The notes below the pieces were generated by a model. That model did not search any database, was not told where the DNA came from, and saw nothing but the letters and a program-made list of their open reading frames with translations. Positions 50,751 through 60,380 of a stretch of DNA of 64,000 nt are shown here, piece after piece. Position numbers and translations under genes: made by a program. The stretch comes from CAWCXF01 sp963799455. GTDB lineage: Bacteria > Pseudomonadota > Alphaproteobacteria > Rhodobacterales > Rhodobacteraceae. The stretch's first letter is position 1. Each line of letters opens with the position of its first letter. Location: contig CAWCXF010000008.1 of assembly GCA_963799455.1 (NCBI GenBank), positions 1,054,001 to 1,118,000 of the forward strand, in the 5' to 3' direction.

Positions 50751-51629
50751 CTACTCGGCGGCCAGCGGCATCGCGCGCTCGCGGCCGAGCGCGCAGATCT
50801 CCGCCACCACGCCCGAGATCACCTCGCGGAAGGCCTCGAAGTCGGGCCGGCGCTCGATGCGCGCCTCGTCCATGTAGAGTGCGCGGTCGATCTCGACCTG
50901 GATCGCGTGGCTGCCCTGCGACGGGCGGCCGTAGGTCTGCGCCACGTAGGCGCCCGCGAAGGGCGCGTTGCGCGCCACCTTGAGCCCCGCGCGCAGGAAC
51001 GCCACCTCGACGCGCTCGACGAGCCCCGGCTCCGCCGCGGCGCCGAAGCGGTCGCCCAGCACCACGTCGGGGCGGCCCGCGCGGCCGCCGTCCACCGCCT
51101 CGTGCGGCATCGAGTGGCAGTCGATCAGGATCGCCTCGCCGAAGGCCGCCCGGCTCTCCTCCATCAGGGCGCGCAGCGCGGCGTGGTAGGGCTCCCAATG
51201 GCCCTCGATGCGGGCCTGCGCCTGCGCCAGCGTCAGGCGCCCGCGGTGGATCACGCGCCCGCCCGCGACCACGCGGGGAATGACGCCGAGCCCAGAGGCG
51301 ATGCGCGGGTTGTGCCCGCCACGGCGCACGCCCTCGATCAGCGCGGGGTCGAGCTCATCGGCGGCGCGGTTGACGTCCACGTAGGCGCGCGGCGCCTCGG
51401 CCGCCAGGAGCGGCGCCCCGCAGAGGGGGGCTGCGGCGAACAGGTCGTCCACGAAGGCGTCCTCGGAGGAGCGGATGGCGCGCGCGTCGAGCGCCGCCTG
51501 GGCGAGGAAGGCGGGCGGGTAGGCCCGGCCCGAATGGGGCGCGGCGAACACCACGCAGGTGCCGCGCGAGACGGGCCGCGTCAGGCGGACGGGCGCGGCA
51601 GGCCCGCCGGGGGTCGGGGGATGGGTCAC
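50751..51629 (-). CDS. N-formylglutamate amidohydrolase family protein
   Basis: 292 residues; metal-dependent hydrolase of the HutG/FGase type that releases glutamate from N-formylglutamate in histidine degradation, or acts on related N-formyl compounds. Motifs: VVFAAPHSGRAYP, IRSSEDAFVDDLF, YVDVNRAADELDP, ILIDCHSMPH and QVEIDRALYMDE. I chose the GTG at 51629 (VTHPPTPGG) because longer starts add only Arg-rich sequence. No hut genes are nearby, so the exact substrate is uncertain. Confidence 0.88.
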   Translation of the reverse strand: MTHPPTPGGPAAPVRLTRPVSRGTCVVFAAPHSGRAYPPAFLAQAALDARAIRSSEDAFVDDLFAAAPLCGAPLLAAEAPRAYVDVNRAADELDPALIEGVRRGGHNPRIASGLGVIPRVVAGGRVIHRGRLTLAQAQARIEGHWEPYHAALRALMEESRAAFGEAILIDCHSMPHEAVDGGRAGRPDVVLGDRFGAAAEPGLVERVEVAFLRAGLKVARNAPFAGAYVAQTYGRPSQGSHAIQVEIDRALYMDEARIERRPDFEAFREVISGVVAEICALGRERAMPLAAE

Positions 51630-51977
51630 GGGCGTCCCGCCGCCGGCGCCGTCGCGCCGCCGCCTCGTGCACGCCCGGCCGCGCGGCCCCGGGCCGCGGC
51701 ATGGGCGGCGGGATGGGCGGCGGGCGCCCGCGCGCGGCATCGGCCGGTCCGCGCGGCTCTCCGGGATCCGGCTCTGGGGGTCATGGATGAAGGGCGTCCG
51801 ATCATGCTTCGCGTCCTCGACCGCCGACCATATGGTCCGGCCGCGCCCGACCGAAAGAGCTTGTGCGCCTCATCGTTCCCTCCTATACGCCCCGGCACCG
51901 TCGCGGCAGGCCCCGCGCCCGTCCCGCTGGGCGGGTCGCGGGCCGTCGCCGAGGCGGTCGCGGCGCGGGTGCGGCGG

Positions 51978-52052
51978 GGGCGATTAGCTCAGCGGTAGAG
52001 CACTTCGTTGACATCGAAGGGGTCACTGGTTCGATCCCAGTATCGCCCACCA
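51978..52052 (+). tRNA. tRNA-Val (GAC)
   Basis: 75 nt with encoded CCA; acceptor GGGCGAT pairs with ATCGCCC, anticodon loop TTGACAT, T loop GTTCGATCC. Confidence 0.96.
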
Positions 52053-52186
52053 CCCAGACCTCCCCGACGGAGGCGGCCGCCGGGCTCTCGCGCCCACGAA
52101 GCCCCACGGGGGCGCAAACCCGCCCTCCCGCGTCCGCGGTGGGCATCACGGGGCCCCTCGGGCGGCCCCGCATGAGGGGAGAGGCC

Positions 52187-52312
52187 ATGAAGGTCCGCAA
52201 CTCGCTGCGCTCGCTCAAGAGCCGCCACCGCGACTGCCGCATCGTGCGCCGCAAGGGCCGCGTCTACGTCATCAACAAGACCCAGCGCCGTTACAAGGCC
52301 CGCCAGGGCTGA
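52187..52312 (+). CDS. rpmJ: 50S ribosomal protein L36
   Basis: 41 residues: MKVRNSLRSLKSRHRDCRIV then RRKGRVYVINKTQRRYKARQ and G. Only one cysteine is present, so it is the zinc-free type. GGGGAGAGG lies before the ATG. It is a stand-alone gene, as is common for this form, and is followed by a strong hairpin. Confidence 0.96.
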   Translation: MKVRNSLRSLKSRHRDCRIVRRKGRVYVINKTQRRYKARQG

Positions 52313-52340
52313 GCGCGCGACGGGGCCGCGCCCCGCCTAA

Positions 52341-52386
52341 CCCGGACCTCGGAGGACCGCCTCGGGGCGGCCCTCCGAGGTCCGGG
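52341..52386 (+). terminator. Strong terminator hairpin after rpmJ
   Basis: A 15-bp plus 5-bp stem (one A-C mismatch between them) with a TCGG loop, starting 29 bp after the rpmJ stop. It lacks a pronounced T-run. Confidence 0.75.
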
Positions 52387-52570
52387 CCGACGGCCCCGCG
52401 AGCGGGAGGAATGGCGCCGCGTGCCCCCGAGCCACGGCCCCGTCGCCCGCCCGGATCACGCGCGAGGCCTCAGGCGCGCCCCGCAGGCGGAAGCGCCGAC
52501 GGGGTCCGGGATGCGGGCCTCCCGGATCGTAGGCCCCCCTGGACCTTCGGCGCAGGCCCCACCCGCTCGC

Positions 52571-52606
52571 GCGATCCGGGACGACGGCGCGATCCGGGAC
52601 GACGGC
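52571..52606. repeat. 18-bp tandem duplication
   Basis: Two perfect copies of GCGATCCGGGACGACGGC in the interval between rpmJ and the caspase-fold gene. Confidence 0.85.
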
Positions 52607-52655
52607 GCGGACCGGCCCGAGAACCGCGATCGAGCCGCCGTCCGCGCTCGGACCC

Positions 52656-54356
52656 TCAGCGCAGGATCGAGTCGGCCAGGATCCGCACCACCGCCGCCTG
52701 GTCGAGATAGCCGGTGGGCGTCAGCTCGCGGCTGCGCTGGTAGCGGCGGATGGCGCGCCGCGTCTCGTCGTCGAAGCGCCCGTCCACGGTGCCGGGCTCG
52801 AAGCCGAACACCTCCAGCCGCCCCTCGATCAGCCCCTGCGTCACCGGGGTGAGCCCGAGCGCGCCCTCGGCGATCCGCGCGGCCTCCTCGCGGTCGGGGT
52901 CGCCCGTCCGGCCCCGCAGCTCCTCGATGCGCGCGCGGGCGGCCTCGACGAAGGCGCCGTCGGGGTGGCGCTCGACGTAGCGGCGGTAGGCGCGGGCGCG
53001 GTCCTTGCCGCGCGCGTCGTCCCAGTCCCGCGCATCCGTGAGCGCGGCGCTGCCGCGCGCCTCGCGCTCCAGCGCGGCGAGCCGCTCGCTGGCGCGATCG
53101 GCGAAGAGCCCATCGGGGTGGCGCTCCAGATAGGCCCTGAGCCCGGCCGCGTCCCCCCGCTCGCCGGTCTCGGCCCAGGCGGCGGCGTCGCGCCGCCGGG
53201 CCTCGGCGCGCTCGGCCGCGGCCTGGGCCTCGATCTCGGCCGCGCGCCGTCCGGCCTGCTCGAACAGCAGCGCGATCTGATCGACGGTGAGATAGCTTGT
53301 GGGCTCGGCGGATTGGGCGCGCTGCCACTCGCTCAGCGCCGAGCGCGACTGCTCCCCCAGGACGCCGTCGATGCCGTGCGGGTCGAAGCCCAGCATCGCC
53401 AGCGCCGTCTGCACCCGGCGCCGGTCCTCCCGGCCGAGGTTGAGGGCCTCCTCGCCCGCCCGCGCGCGCCGCTGGGGGTCGCGGCGCAGGGCGTCGAGCC
53501 GCTCGCTGGCCTCTTCGGCGTGCGCGCCGTCGGGGAAGCGATCGAGATAGGCCCCATAGGCGCGCTCGCTGTCGAAGCCGCGGATCAGATCCCAGTAGTC
53601 GCGCTCGACCCGGCGCGCCGCGCCGGGGCGCGCCCGGCCGCGCCCGTCCTCGCGGGCGATCTCGTCGGCGTCGAGGAGCGCGCGGCCCTCGGGGATGAAG
53701 GTCATCGGCGGGTCGGTCAGCCCCGAGATCGCCAGCCCGCGGCGGCGCGCGTCCGCCGCCTCGAAGGAGGCCCCCGGCCGGGCCAGCACCTCGCGCGCGA
53801 ACGCGACCGCGGCCTCGGCGGCGCCGCCGATCAGCACGAATCCCTGGTCGTCGGACAGGTCGATCAGGCCCCGCTCAAGATAGGGAGAGACCTCGCCCCG
53901 CCGCGGGCCCTCCCCCATCACCATCGCGGCGCGCCCGCGCGGATGGTCGTCGAGCGCGTCCATCAGGATCGACGCGGAGAGCGAGCGGCGCGGCAGCTCG
54001 GCGCGGTCCTCGTCCTCGCGCGAGCCCACCGGCATCAGGAACCAGTCGCGGTCGGACTTGAGGAACCGCCCGCTCAGCACCACCAGGAGCCGGTCGGCAT
54101 CGGCCGCGCGATCAAGGAAGCGCGAGGCCGCCCTCTCGGCCTCGCCGCGGGTGGCGTTGAGCGCCTCGACGACCTCGAAGCCGGCCCGCAGCAGCTCGGT
54201 GCGCAGCGTGGCCACGTCGTCGCCCGCGCGCACGTCGGGCAGGTGGCGATAGTCCTCGTTGGCGATGATGAGGGCCAGCTCGTAGGCCTGCGCGGCCCCG
54301 GCCGCGAGCGGTCCCAGAGCCAGGGCGGCCCAGGCCGCCGCGATGAGATGGCGCAT
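52656..54356 (-). CDS. Secreted caspase-fold protein lacking catalytic dyad, with peptidoglycan-binding-like domains
   Basis: 566 residues. The signal peptide MRHLIAAAWAALALGPLAAG precedes a caspase/metacaspase-type domain (YELALIIANEDYRHLPDVRA, LRTELLRAGFEVVEALNATR). At the usual HG position the sequence is LLVVLSGRFL, and at the cysteine position AMVMGEGPRRG, so both catalytic residues are missing. Then come two peptidoglycan-binding-like three-helix units (VQTALAMLGFDPHGIDGVLG and VFGFEPGTVDGRFDDETRRA) separated by repeated helical YLxRxPDG segments. It is probably a periplasmic scaffold or binding protein rather than a protease. Confidence 0.8.
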   Translation of the reverse strand: MRHLIAAAWAALALGPLAAGAAQAYELALIIANEDYRHLPDVRAGDDVATLRTELLRAGFEVVEALNATRGEAERAASRFLDRAADADRLLVVLSGRFLKSDRDWFLMPVGSREDEDRAELPRRSLSASILMDALDDHPRGRAAMVMGEGPRRGEVSPYLERGLIDLSDDQGFVLIGGAAEAAVAFAREVLARPGASFEAADARRRGLAISGLTDPPMTFIPEGRALLDADEIAREDGRGRARPGAARRVERDYWDLIRGFDSERAYGAYLDRFPDGAHAEEASERLDALRRDPQRRARAGEEALNLGREDRRRVQTALAMLGFDPHGIDGVLGEQSRSALSEWQRAQSAEPTSYLTVDQIALLFEQAGRRAAEIEAQAAAERAEARRRDAAAWAETGERGDAAGLRAYLERHPDGLFADRASERLAALEREARGSAALTDARDWDDARGKDRARAYRRYVERHPDGAFVEAARARIEELRGRTGDPDREEAARIAEGALGLTPVTQGLIEGRLEVFGFEPGTVDGRFDDETRRAIRRYQRSRELTPTGYLDQAAVVRILADSILR

Positions 54357-54420
54357 CGATCGCTCCCTTCGTCCCCTCGAAGGCGGCTCCGGCGCGTCCC
54401 GCGCCGGCCCACGGCCGCCC

Positions 54421-55653
54421 CTATCGCTCGTAGTCGCGCCGGTCCTCGATCACGAGCCCGTCGTTCGGCAGAGCCCCCGGCGCCGCGACCTCCACATCGC
54501 CGCGCAGCTTGAGATAGGCCATGACTGAGGCCCGCAACGCGGCGACATCGAGGCCATCATGGGGCGGCTCGGCCTCCACGCGCACGACCATGCGGTCGGC
54601 CTCCCCCTCGCGGGTGGCGATCACGCGGGCGCGCAGGATCCGCGGGTGGGCGGCCACGAGCGCCGCCACCTGCTCGGGGCGCACGAACTGGCCCTTGATC
54701 TTGGCGGTCTGGTCGGCGCGCCCCATCCAGCCTCGGATGCGCCGGTTGGTGCGCCCGCAGGGCGAGCGGCCGGGCAGGATCGCGCTCAGATCGCCGGTGG
54801 CGAAGCGGATCAGGGGCGTGTCGGGGTTGAGCGAGGTGACGACCACCTCGCCCACCTCGCCGTCGGGCACCGGGTCGCCGGTGCCGGGGCGCACGATCTC
54901 GACCACCACGCCCTCGTCGAGGATCATGCCCTCCCTGGCGGGGGACTCGTAGGCGATCTGGCCCAGGTCGGCGGTGGCGTAGTTCTGCAGGCAGGCGATG
55001 CCGCGCTCGGCATAGGCCTCGCGCAGCGAGGGGAAGAGCGCGCCGCCGCCGACCACCGCCTTGGCGACGGTCAGGCTCAGGCCCATCTCGTCCGCCCGAT
55101 CGAGGATCGCCTTGAGATAGTCCGGGGTGCCTGCGTAGGCCGTGGCGCCGAGGTCGTGGGCCGCGCGGGCCTGGAGGTCGGTCTGGCCGGTGCCGGCGGG
55201 GATCACGGCGGCGCCGACGGCGCGCGCGCCCGACTCGAAGATGTGGCCCGCCGGCGTGAGGTGGTAGGAGAAGCAGTTCTGCACGATGTCGCCTGGGCCC
55301 ACGCCGGCCGCGTGCAGGAAGCGCCCGACGCGCCACCAGTCGCGCGAGACCTCGCCCGGCTCGTAGATCGGCCCCGGCGACTGGAAGAGATGCGCGAAGG
55401 CCGCAGGGGGCTTGGCGAGGTAGGCGCCGGGCCCCTGCGCCGCCTGGGCCGCGTGGAGGTCGGACTTGCGCAGCACCGGCAGGCCCGCCAGCGCCTCGCG
55501 CGTGGCGATGGCCGCGGGATCGGCGCCGGCGAGCGCCTCCGCCTGGCCCGGCAGCCTTCGCGCGCGGGCGATCTGCCGGGGCAGCTCGCGGGCGAGGTCG
55601 GCCGCGCGCTCGTCGTCCGAGCGGCGCTCCAGGGCGTCGTAAGGCTCGTCCAT
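54421..55653 (-). CDS. Phenylacetate-CoA ligase-like AMP-forming enzyme
   Basis: 410 residues, adenylate-forming family. PAFAHLFQSPGPIYEPG-type N-terminal region, HIFESGARAVGAAVIPAGTG, the nucleotide-binding NYATADLGQIAYES, VVVTSLNPDTPLIRFATGDL and the C-terminal RIRGWMGRADQTAKIKGQFV. It would activate an aromatic or branched acid as a CoA thioester. It ends the minus-strand liv cluster; in related bacteria a PaaK-like gene often accompanies this transporter, suggesting uptake and activation of the same substrate. Confidence 0.88.
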   Translation of the reverse strand: MDEPYDALERRSDDERAADLARELPRQIARARRLPGQAEALAGADPAAIATREALAGLPVLRKSDLHAAQAAQGPGAYLAKPPAAFAHLFQSPGPIYEPGEVSRDWWRVGRFLHAAGVGPGDIVQNCFSYHLTPAGHIFESGARAVGAAVIPAGTGQTDLQARAAHDLGATAYAGTPDYLKAILDRADEMGLSLTVAKAVVGGGALFPSLREAYAERGIACLQNYATADLGQIAYESPAREGMILDEGVVVEIVRPGTGDPVPDGEVGEVVVTSLNPDTPLIRFATGDLSAILPGRSPCGRTNRRIRGWMGRADQTAKIKGQFVRPEQVAALVAAHPRILRARVIATREGEADRMVVRVEAEPPHDGLDVAALRASVMAYLKLRGDVEVAAPGALPNDGLVIEDRRDYER

Positions 55654-55712
55654 GGGTCGCGCTCCCCCGGTCGCGGTCGGCCCGGCACCGGGGGTGGGCC
55701 GGGCGGTCGGGC

Positions 55713-56444
55713 TCACAGCACCGTCCCGAAGAGGTGGCCGATGCCCGCCGTCGCCGCCATGCTCGCCGCGCCCCAGACCACGGCCCGCGCGACGGCGCGG
55801 GGCATCGGCGCGCGGCCCGCCCACGCGCCCAGCGCCCCCAGCGCGGCCAGGGCCGCGAGGGTGGCGCCGATCACGGACAGGGCGATCGCGCCCGGGGGCG
55901 CGAGGAGCGCCGCGGCCAGGGGCACCGTCGCGGCGGCCGAGAAGGTGAGGAACGACGCCCCCGCCGCCTGGAGCGGGCGCGCGGCCGCCGCCTCCGACAG
56001 GCCCAGCTCGTCGCGCAGGTGCGAGCCCAGCGGGTCGTGATCGGTCAGCTCGCGCGCGACCCGCCTCGCCGTCCCCCAGCTCAGACCGCGCGCCCGGTAG
56101 ATCGAGACGAGCTCGCGCTCCTCGCCATCGGGGTTGGCCCGAAGCTCCCGATGCTCGCGGGCGATGTCGGCCCGCTCGAGGTCCGACTGCGAGGAGACCG
56201 AGACGTACTCGCCCGCCGCCATCGACATGGCGCCCGCGACGAGCCCGGCGGCCCCGGCGACGAGCACCGTCCGCGGCTCGGGATCGGCCGCCGCCACGCC
56301 CACGAGGAGCGAGGACACCGACACGATGCCGTCGTTGGCGCCCAGGACGGCGGCGCGCAGCCACCCCACGCGGGTGATGCGGTGCGGCTCGTCATGGGCG
56401 CGCTCGAAGGCGAGCGGCGCCGGCCTGCCCCTCAGCTCAACCAT
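55713..56444 (-). CDS. VIT1/CCC1-family membrane transporter
   Basis: 243 residues. WLRAAVLGANDGIVSVSSLL and AGAMSMAAGEYVSVSSQSDL are the family signatures (iron/manganese vacuolar-transporter type). Five spans are visible, with a cytoplasmic helical loop rich in Glu/Arg (LERADIAREHRELRANPDGE). It probably moves divalent metal ions out of the cytosol. Its ATG overlaps the 3' end of livF by 13 bp, which is unusual because it has no evident link to amino-acid uptake. Confidence 0.88.
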   Translation of the reverse strand: MVELRGRPAPLAFERAHDEPHRITRVGWLRAAVLGANDGIVSVSSLLVGVAAADPEPRTVLVAGAAGLVAGAMSMAAGEYVSVSSQSDLERADIAREHRELRANPDGEERELVSIYRARGLSWGTARRVARELTDHDPLGSHLRDELGLSEAAAARPLQAAGASFLTFSAAATVPLAAALLAPPGAIALSVIGATLAALAALGALGAWAGRAPMPRAVARAVVWGAASMAATAGIGHLFGTVL

Positions 56445-57281
56445 CGCTTGCGCCTCCGGTAGCTGCGCACGTCCCTGAACGATCGCCGCCCCTGCTCGGA
56501 CATGCCGAGGTAGAACTCCTTCACGTCGGGGTTCTCGCGCAGGCTCGCCGCCGGCCCCTCCATGACGACGCGGCCCGACTCCAGGATGTAGCCGTGATGC
56601 GCGAAGCGCAGCGCCACGTTGGTGTTCTGCTCGGCCAGCAGGAAGCTCACGCCCTCGCGCTCGTTGAGGTCGCGCACGATCTCGAAGATCTCCTCCACGA
56701 GCTGGGGGGCGAGCCCCATCGAGGGCTCGTCGAGCAGGATCGTCTCGGGGCGCGACATCAGCGCGCGGCCGATGGCGCACATCTGCTGCTCGCCGCCCGA
56801 GGTGTAGCCGGCCTGGGAGGTCCGGCGCTCCTTGAGGCGCGGGAAGGTGTCGTAGACCCTCTCCAGGTCGGCGGCGACGGCCTTGGCGCCGTCGCGCCGG
56901 GTGTAGGCGCCGGTCAGGAGGTTCTCCTCGACGCTCAGGTGCTCGAAGCAGTGGCGCCCCTCCATCACCTGGACGACCCCGCGCGAGACCATCTCGGAGG
57001 GCCCCAGAATCCTGCACCCGCTCGCCGCGGTAGCGGATCGTGCCCTTCGTCACCTCGCCGCGCTCGGAGCGCAGCAGGTTCGAGATCGCCTTGAGCGTGG
57101 TCGTCTTGCCCGCCCCGTTGGCGCCCAGCAGGGCCGTGATGCCGCCCTTCGGCACCGAGAGCGAGACGCCCCTCAGCACCAGGATGACGTGGTTGTAGAT
57201 CACCTCGACGTTGTTGACCTCGAGGAGCGTCTCCCCCCGCGCCTCGGCCTCCCGGCCCGTCTGCGTCCCGGCGTCGAGCAT
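56432..57281 (-). pseudogene. livF: LivF-type ABC ATPase, single-base frameshift
   Basis: Branched-chain amino-acid-type transporter ATPase. Frame one gives LEVNNVEVIYNHVILVLRGV and Walker A LLGANGAGKTTTLKAISNLL. Frame two, from about 57008, gives MVSRGVVQVMEGRHCFEHLS, the Q-loop region, YTSGGEQQMCAIGRALMS and Walker B ILLDEPSMGLAPQ. Deleting one T from GATTCTGG joins them as VQDLGPSEMVSRG. Either the gene is inactive or the extra base is a sequence error. Otherwise complete, about 282 residues. Confidence 0.88.
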
Positions 57282-57457
57282 GTCGCTCCTCCTCAGGCGC
57301 CCCGGTCCCGGAGCCGGGGCCTCGACGGGCGGCGTGCCGCCGTCCCGCCCCTCGCGCGACCCATGAGGGCCGCCCTCCCCGCTCGGGCCGAAGGTGGGGG
57401 CGCGACGGCCGCCGCGCCCCCTGCCCCGGCCGCGGCGGCCGGCCCCTGCCGCGGCCC

Positions 57458-58744
57458 TCAGGCCGGGTCGGCGCAGCCCGGGGTGATGCCGTTCTCGGCG
57501 GCGTAGGCGGCGGCGTCCTCCTCCACGAGCGGCGCGATGACCTCCTCGTCGGGCGAGATGTAGTCCGTGAGCACCGTCCAGGTCTTCGACTCCGCGTCCC
57601 ATTGCTGGACGAGGCCCTGGCCCGAGCCGCCATGGTCCTCGCAGGAGACGGCGAATTCGGGGCCGATGCCCGGCGCGCCCAGCGCCTCCATGCGCGCGGC
57701 GGTCATCTCGAGCGCCTCCATCCCGTCGCGCATCTGCTCGGGCGTGATGGCGCTCACCCCGTGGATCTCCTGCGCCTTGGCGATCGCCTCGGCCGCGAGC
57801 ATCGCGGCATACATGCCGCGGGTGTAGAGCACGGAGCCGACGTTCGAGCCGTCGCCCGCCGCGAGGCCCGCATCCACGACGGTGGCGCGGATCTCGTCGA
57901 ACACCGGCAGATCCTCGACCCGGTTCATGTTGAGCGCCTTGTAGCCGTCGGCGGCCATGCCCGCGGGCGTCACGTCGGGCTCGGCGCCCGCCCACCAGTT
58001 GCCGATGAAGTTCTCCATCGGGAAGCGGATGTTGGCGGCCTCCTGGATGGCGGCCTGGTTCATCACGCCCCAGCCCCACATGATCACGTAGTCGGGCCGC
58101 TCGCGCCGGATCTGGAGCCATTGCGACTTCTGCTCCTGCCCCGGCGGCTCGACCGCGATCAGGGTCAGGGTGAAGCCGTGCTTCTTCGCCAGCTCCTCGA
58201 GCGTGCGGATAGGCTCCTTGCCGTAGGCGGAGTTGTGGTAGACGAGCGCGATCGTCTTGCCGTCGAGCGAGCCGCCGTTCTCGTCGAGCAGGTAGTTGAT
58301 GGCGACCGAGGCCGCGTCCCAGTAGTTGGCCGGGTAGTTGAAGACGTTGTTGAACACCGCGCCGTCGGCGGCCGAGGTGCGCCCGTAGCCCATGGTGTGG
58401 AGCGGGATGCCGTCCTGGGCGGTCTTGGGGATGAGCTGGTAGGTGATGCCCGTCGACAGCGGCTGGTAGACGAGGCTGCCCTCCCCCTTGGTGGATTCGT
58501 AGCACTCCACGCCGCGCTCGGTGTCGTAGGCGGTCTCGCACTCGATCAGGCGGATGGGCTCGCCGCCGATGCCGCCGTCGCGCTCGTTCAGCAGCGTGAA
58601 GTAGTCCTGGTAGCCGTCCGAGAACGGGATCCCTCCGGCCGCGTAGGGGCCGGTGCGATAGCTCAGATCCGGGATCACCAGCTCGGCCATCGCGGGGCCG
58701 GCGAGGGCCGCGGCCGCGGCCGTCGTCAGAAGCGTCTTCCTCAC
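57458..58744 (-). CDS. livK: Branched-chain-amino-acid-type substrate-binding protein
   Basis: 428 residues, intact. Signal peptide VRKTLLTTAAAAALAGPAMA from GTG with GGAGGAAG upstream. The periplasmic-binding type-1 fold contains GQDYFTLLN-type and GKTIALVYHNSAYGKEPIRT segments, VIMWGWGVMNQAAIQEAANI and YTRGMYAAMLAAEAIAKA. The real ligand may be an aromatic or other acid rather than leucine, given the adjacent CoA ligase. It lies between livM and livF. Confidence 0.93.
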   Translation of the reverse strand: MRKTLLTTAAAAALAGPAMAELVIPDLSYRTGPYAAGGIPFSDGYQDYFTLLNERDGGIGGEPIRLIECETAYDTERGVECYESTKGEGSLVYQPLSTGITYQLIPKTAQDGIPLHTMGYGRTSAADGAVFNNVFNYPANYWDAASVAINYLLDENGGSLDGKTIALVYHNSAYGKEPIRTLEELAKKHGFTLTLIAVEPPGQEQKSQWLQIRRERPDYVIMWGWGVMNQAAIQEAANIRFPMENFIGNWWAGAEPDVTPAGMAADGYKALNMNRVEDLPVFDEIRATVVDAGLAAGDGSNVGSVLYTRGMYAAMLAAEAIAKAQEIHGVSAITPEQMRDGMEALEMTAARMEALGAPGIGPEFAVSCEDHGGSGQGLVQQWDAESKTWTVLTDYISPDEEVIAPLVEEDAAAYAAENGITPGCADPA

Positions 58745-58857
58745 GAGTCTTCCTCCCTGTCCAGCAAGCCGGGTCGATCCCGGCCATTCGTGTCTCGATC
58801 CCCCGGACGCGGTCCGGGGCGTCTCCGGTCGCGCCCGACGGCGCCCGAGGCCCGACC

Positions 58858-59944
58858 CTAGTGCGGGAAGGGCCAGAGCCTCAACTTCTCCTTGGCCACC
58901 GCCCAGAGGCGCGCGAGCCCGTGCGGCTCGGCGATCAGGAAGGCCATGATGAGCGCGCCCACGATCACCAGCTCGAGATGCGCGACGAGGGTGGTGGGCC
59001 AGCCGAGCCAGCCGTCGAGCACGTTCTTGAGGAGGACCGGCAGCAGCACCAGGAACGCGGCCCCCGCGAAGGCGCCGAAGATCGAGCCCAAGCCCCCGAT
59101 GATGACCATGAAGAGCACCAGGAACGACTTGTCGATGCCGAAGGCCGAGTTGACCTCCACCGCGCCGAGATAGACCGCGAAGAACAGCGCGCCCGAGATG
59201 CCGATCAGGAAGGACGACACCGCGAAGGCCGAGAGCTTGGCGTGGAGCGGGTTCACGCCGATGATCTCGGCCGCGATGTCCATGTCGCGGATCGCCATCC
59301 AGCTCCGCCCCAAGGCGCCGCGCGTCAGGTTCCTCGCCAACCACGCGCAGCCGAGAGTGAAGGCGAGGCAGATCAGGTAGTTGGCCCAAGCCGGCGCCGC
59401 CGGCCCGGTGACGGCGATGCCGAGCACGCTGCGCTCGGGCGCGCTGATCTGGCCGGAGGCGGAATAGTTGTAGAACCACGGCACGCGGTTGAAGAGCCAG
59501 ACGAGGAAGAACTGCGCCGCGAGCGTGGCGACCGCGAGGTAGAAGCCCTTGATGCGCAAGGACGGCAGCCCGAACAGCACGCCCACGGCCGCCGTGATGG
59601 CGCCCGCGAGGAGCACGTGGATCAGGATCGAGACCTCCGGGAAGGCCGTCATCAGCTTGTAGACCGAGTAGGCGCCGACGGCCATGAACCCGCCCGTGCC
59701 GAGGCTGACCTGCCCGCAGTAGCCCGTCAGGACGTTGAGCCCCAATGCGGCGATGGCGTAGATCAGGAACGGCAGCAGCACGGCGTTGGCCCAGTAGTCG
59801 TCCACGACGAACGGGATCACGAGCAGCGCCACCGCGAGCACGGCCCAGTAGGCCCAACGGTCGAGCGCGATCGGGGAAGGTCTGGGCGTCGGCCCGGTAG
59901 GACGTCTTGAAGTCGCCCGCCTCGCGGTAGATCACGCGCTCCAC
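58858..59944 (-). pseudogene. livM: LivM-type ABC permease, single-base frameshift near the N-terminus
   Basis: The first frame reads ERVIYREAGDFKTSYRADAQ then TFP; the second continues ALDRWAYWAVLAVALLVIPF and ANAVLLPFLIYAIAALGLNV to a normal C-terminus. Removing one G from the four at 59873-59876 (CCCC on the coding strand) restores TFPIALDRWAY. The remaining permease is complete with the LNVLTGYCGQVSLGTGGFMA and GGLGSIFGAFAGAAFLVLLP motifs. An internal start at 59841 could still give a shortened product. The start overlaps the VOC gene. Confidence 0.87.
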
Positions 59945-60282
59945 TCCTTCGCATCACCCGGGAAGCCGTCGGTCTGCGGGCCGACGATGCAGAACCGGTG
60001 CCCGGTCGGGGCCTGCATCACGATCCAGCTCTTGATCCGCGCCACCACCTCGGCCCCGGCCGCTTCCATCCGCGCGACCTCGGCCTCCTGGTCGTCGGTC
60101 TCGATGTCGAGGTGGACGCGCGGGTCGTGATCGACCGCTTGCAGCAGGACGCGCATCCCTCCGGGCGCGGCGATGTCGGCATACCTGCCGTCCGCGTCGA
60201 ACTCCACTCGCCCGCCGAGGGCCTCGGACCAGAACGCTGCGGCGTCGCTTAGGTCGTTTGCTTGGCAATCGATGCAGATCAC
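59932..60282 (-). CDS. VOC (glyoxalase/bleomycin-resistance) superfamily protein
   Basis: 116 residues, single-module vicinal-oxygen-chelate fold: MICIDCQANDLSDAAAFWSE, ALGGRVEFDADGRYADIAAP, VHLDIETDDQEAEVARMEAA and a C-terminal APTGHRFCIVGPQ. Metal ligands typical of the family (His in VHLDIE, Glu near the end) are present. It is placed between livH and livM, where no such gene normally occurs, and its stop overlaps the livM start. The substrate is unknown. Confidence 0.85.
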   Translation of the reverse strand: MICIDCQANDLSDAAAFWSEALGGRVEFDADGRYADIAAPGGMRVLLQAVDHDPRVHLDIETDDQEAEVARMEAAGAEVVARIKSWIVMQAPTGHRFCIVGPQTDGFPGDAKEWSA

Positions 60283-60380
60283 GCCGATCTCTGCGATGGG
60301 TCATCGCCCGACCCCCTGCGATGGCCAGCCCGAATATCTGTCCATGCTGGAGGCCCATCGGTGGTCCCAAGGATGGCAGC

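Noticed and set aside
51978..52052. tRNA-Val as an integration site of a mobile island
   Set aside because: No integrase gene and no repeated tRNA 3' end is visible nearby.
52656..54356. Calling the caspase-fold protein an active metacaspase defence effector
   Set aside because: Both catalytic positions are substituted, and it has a signal peptide and wall-binding-like domains rather than a defence-gene neighbourhood.
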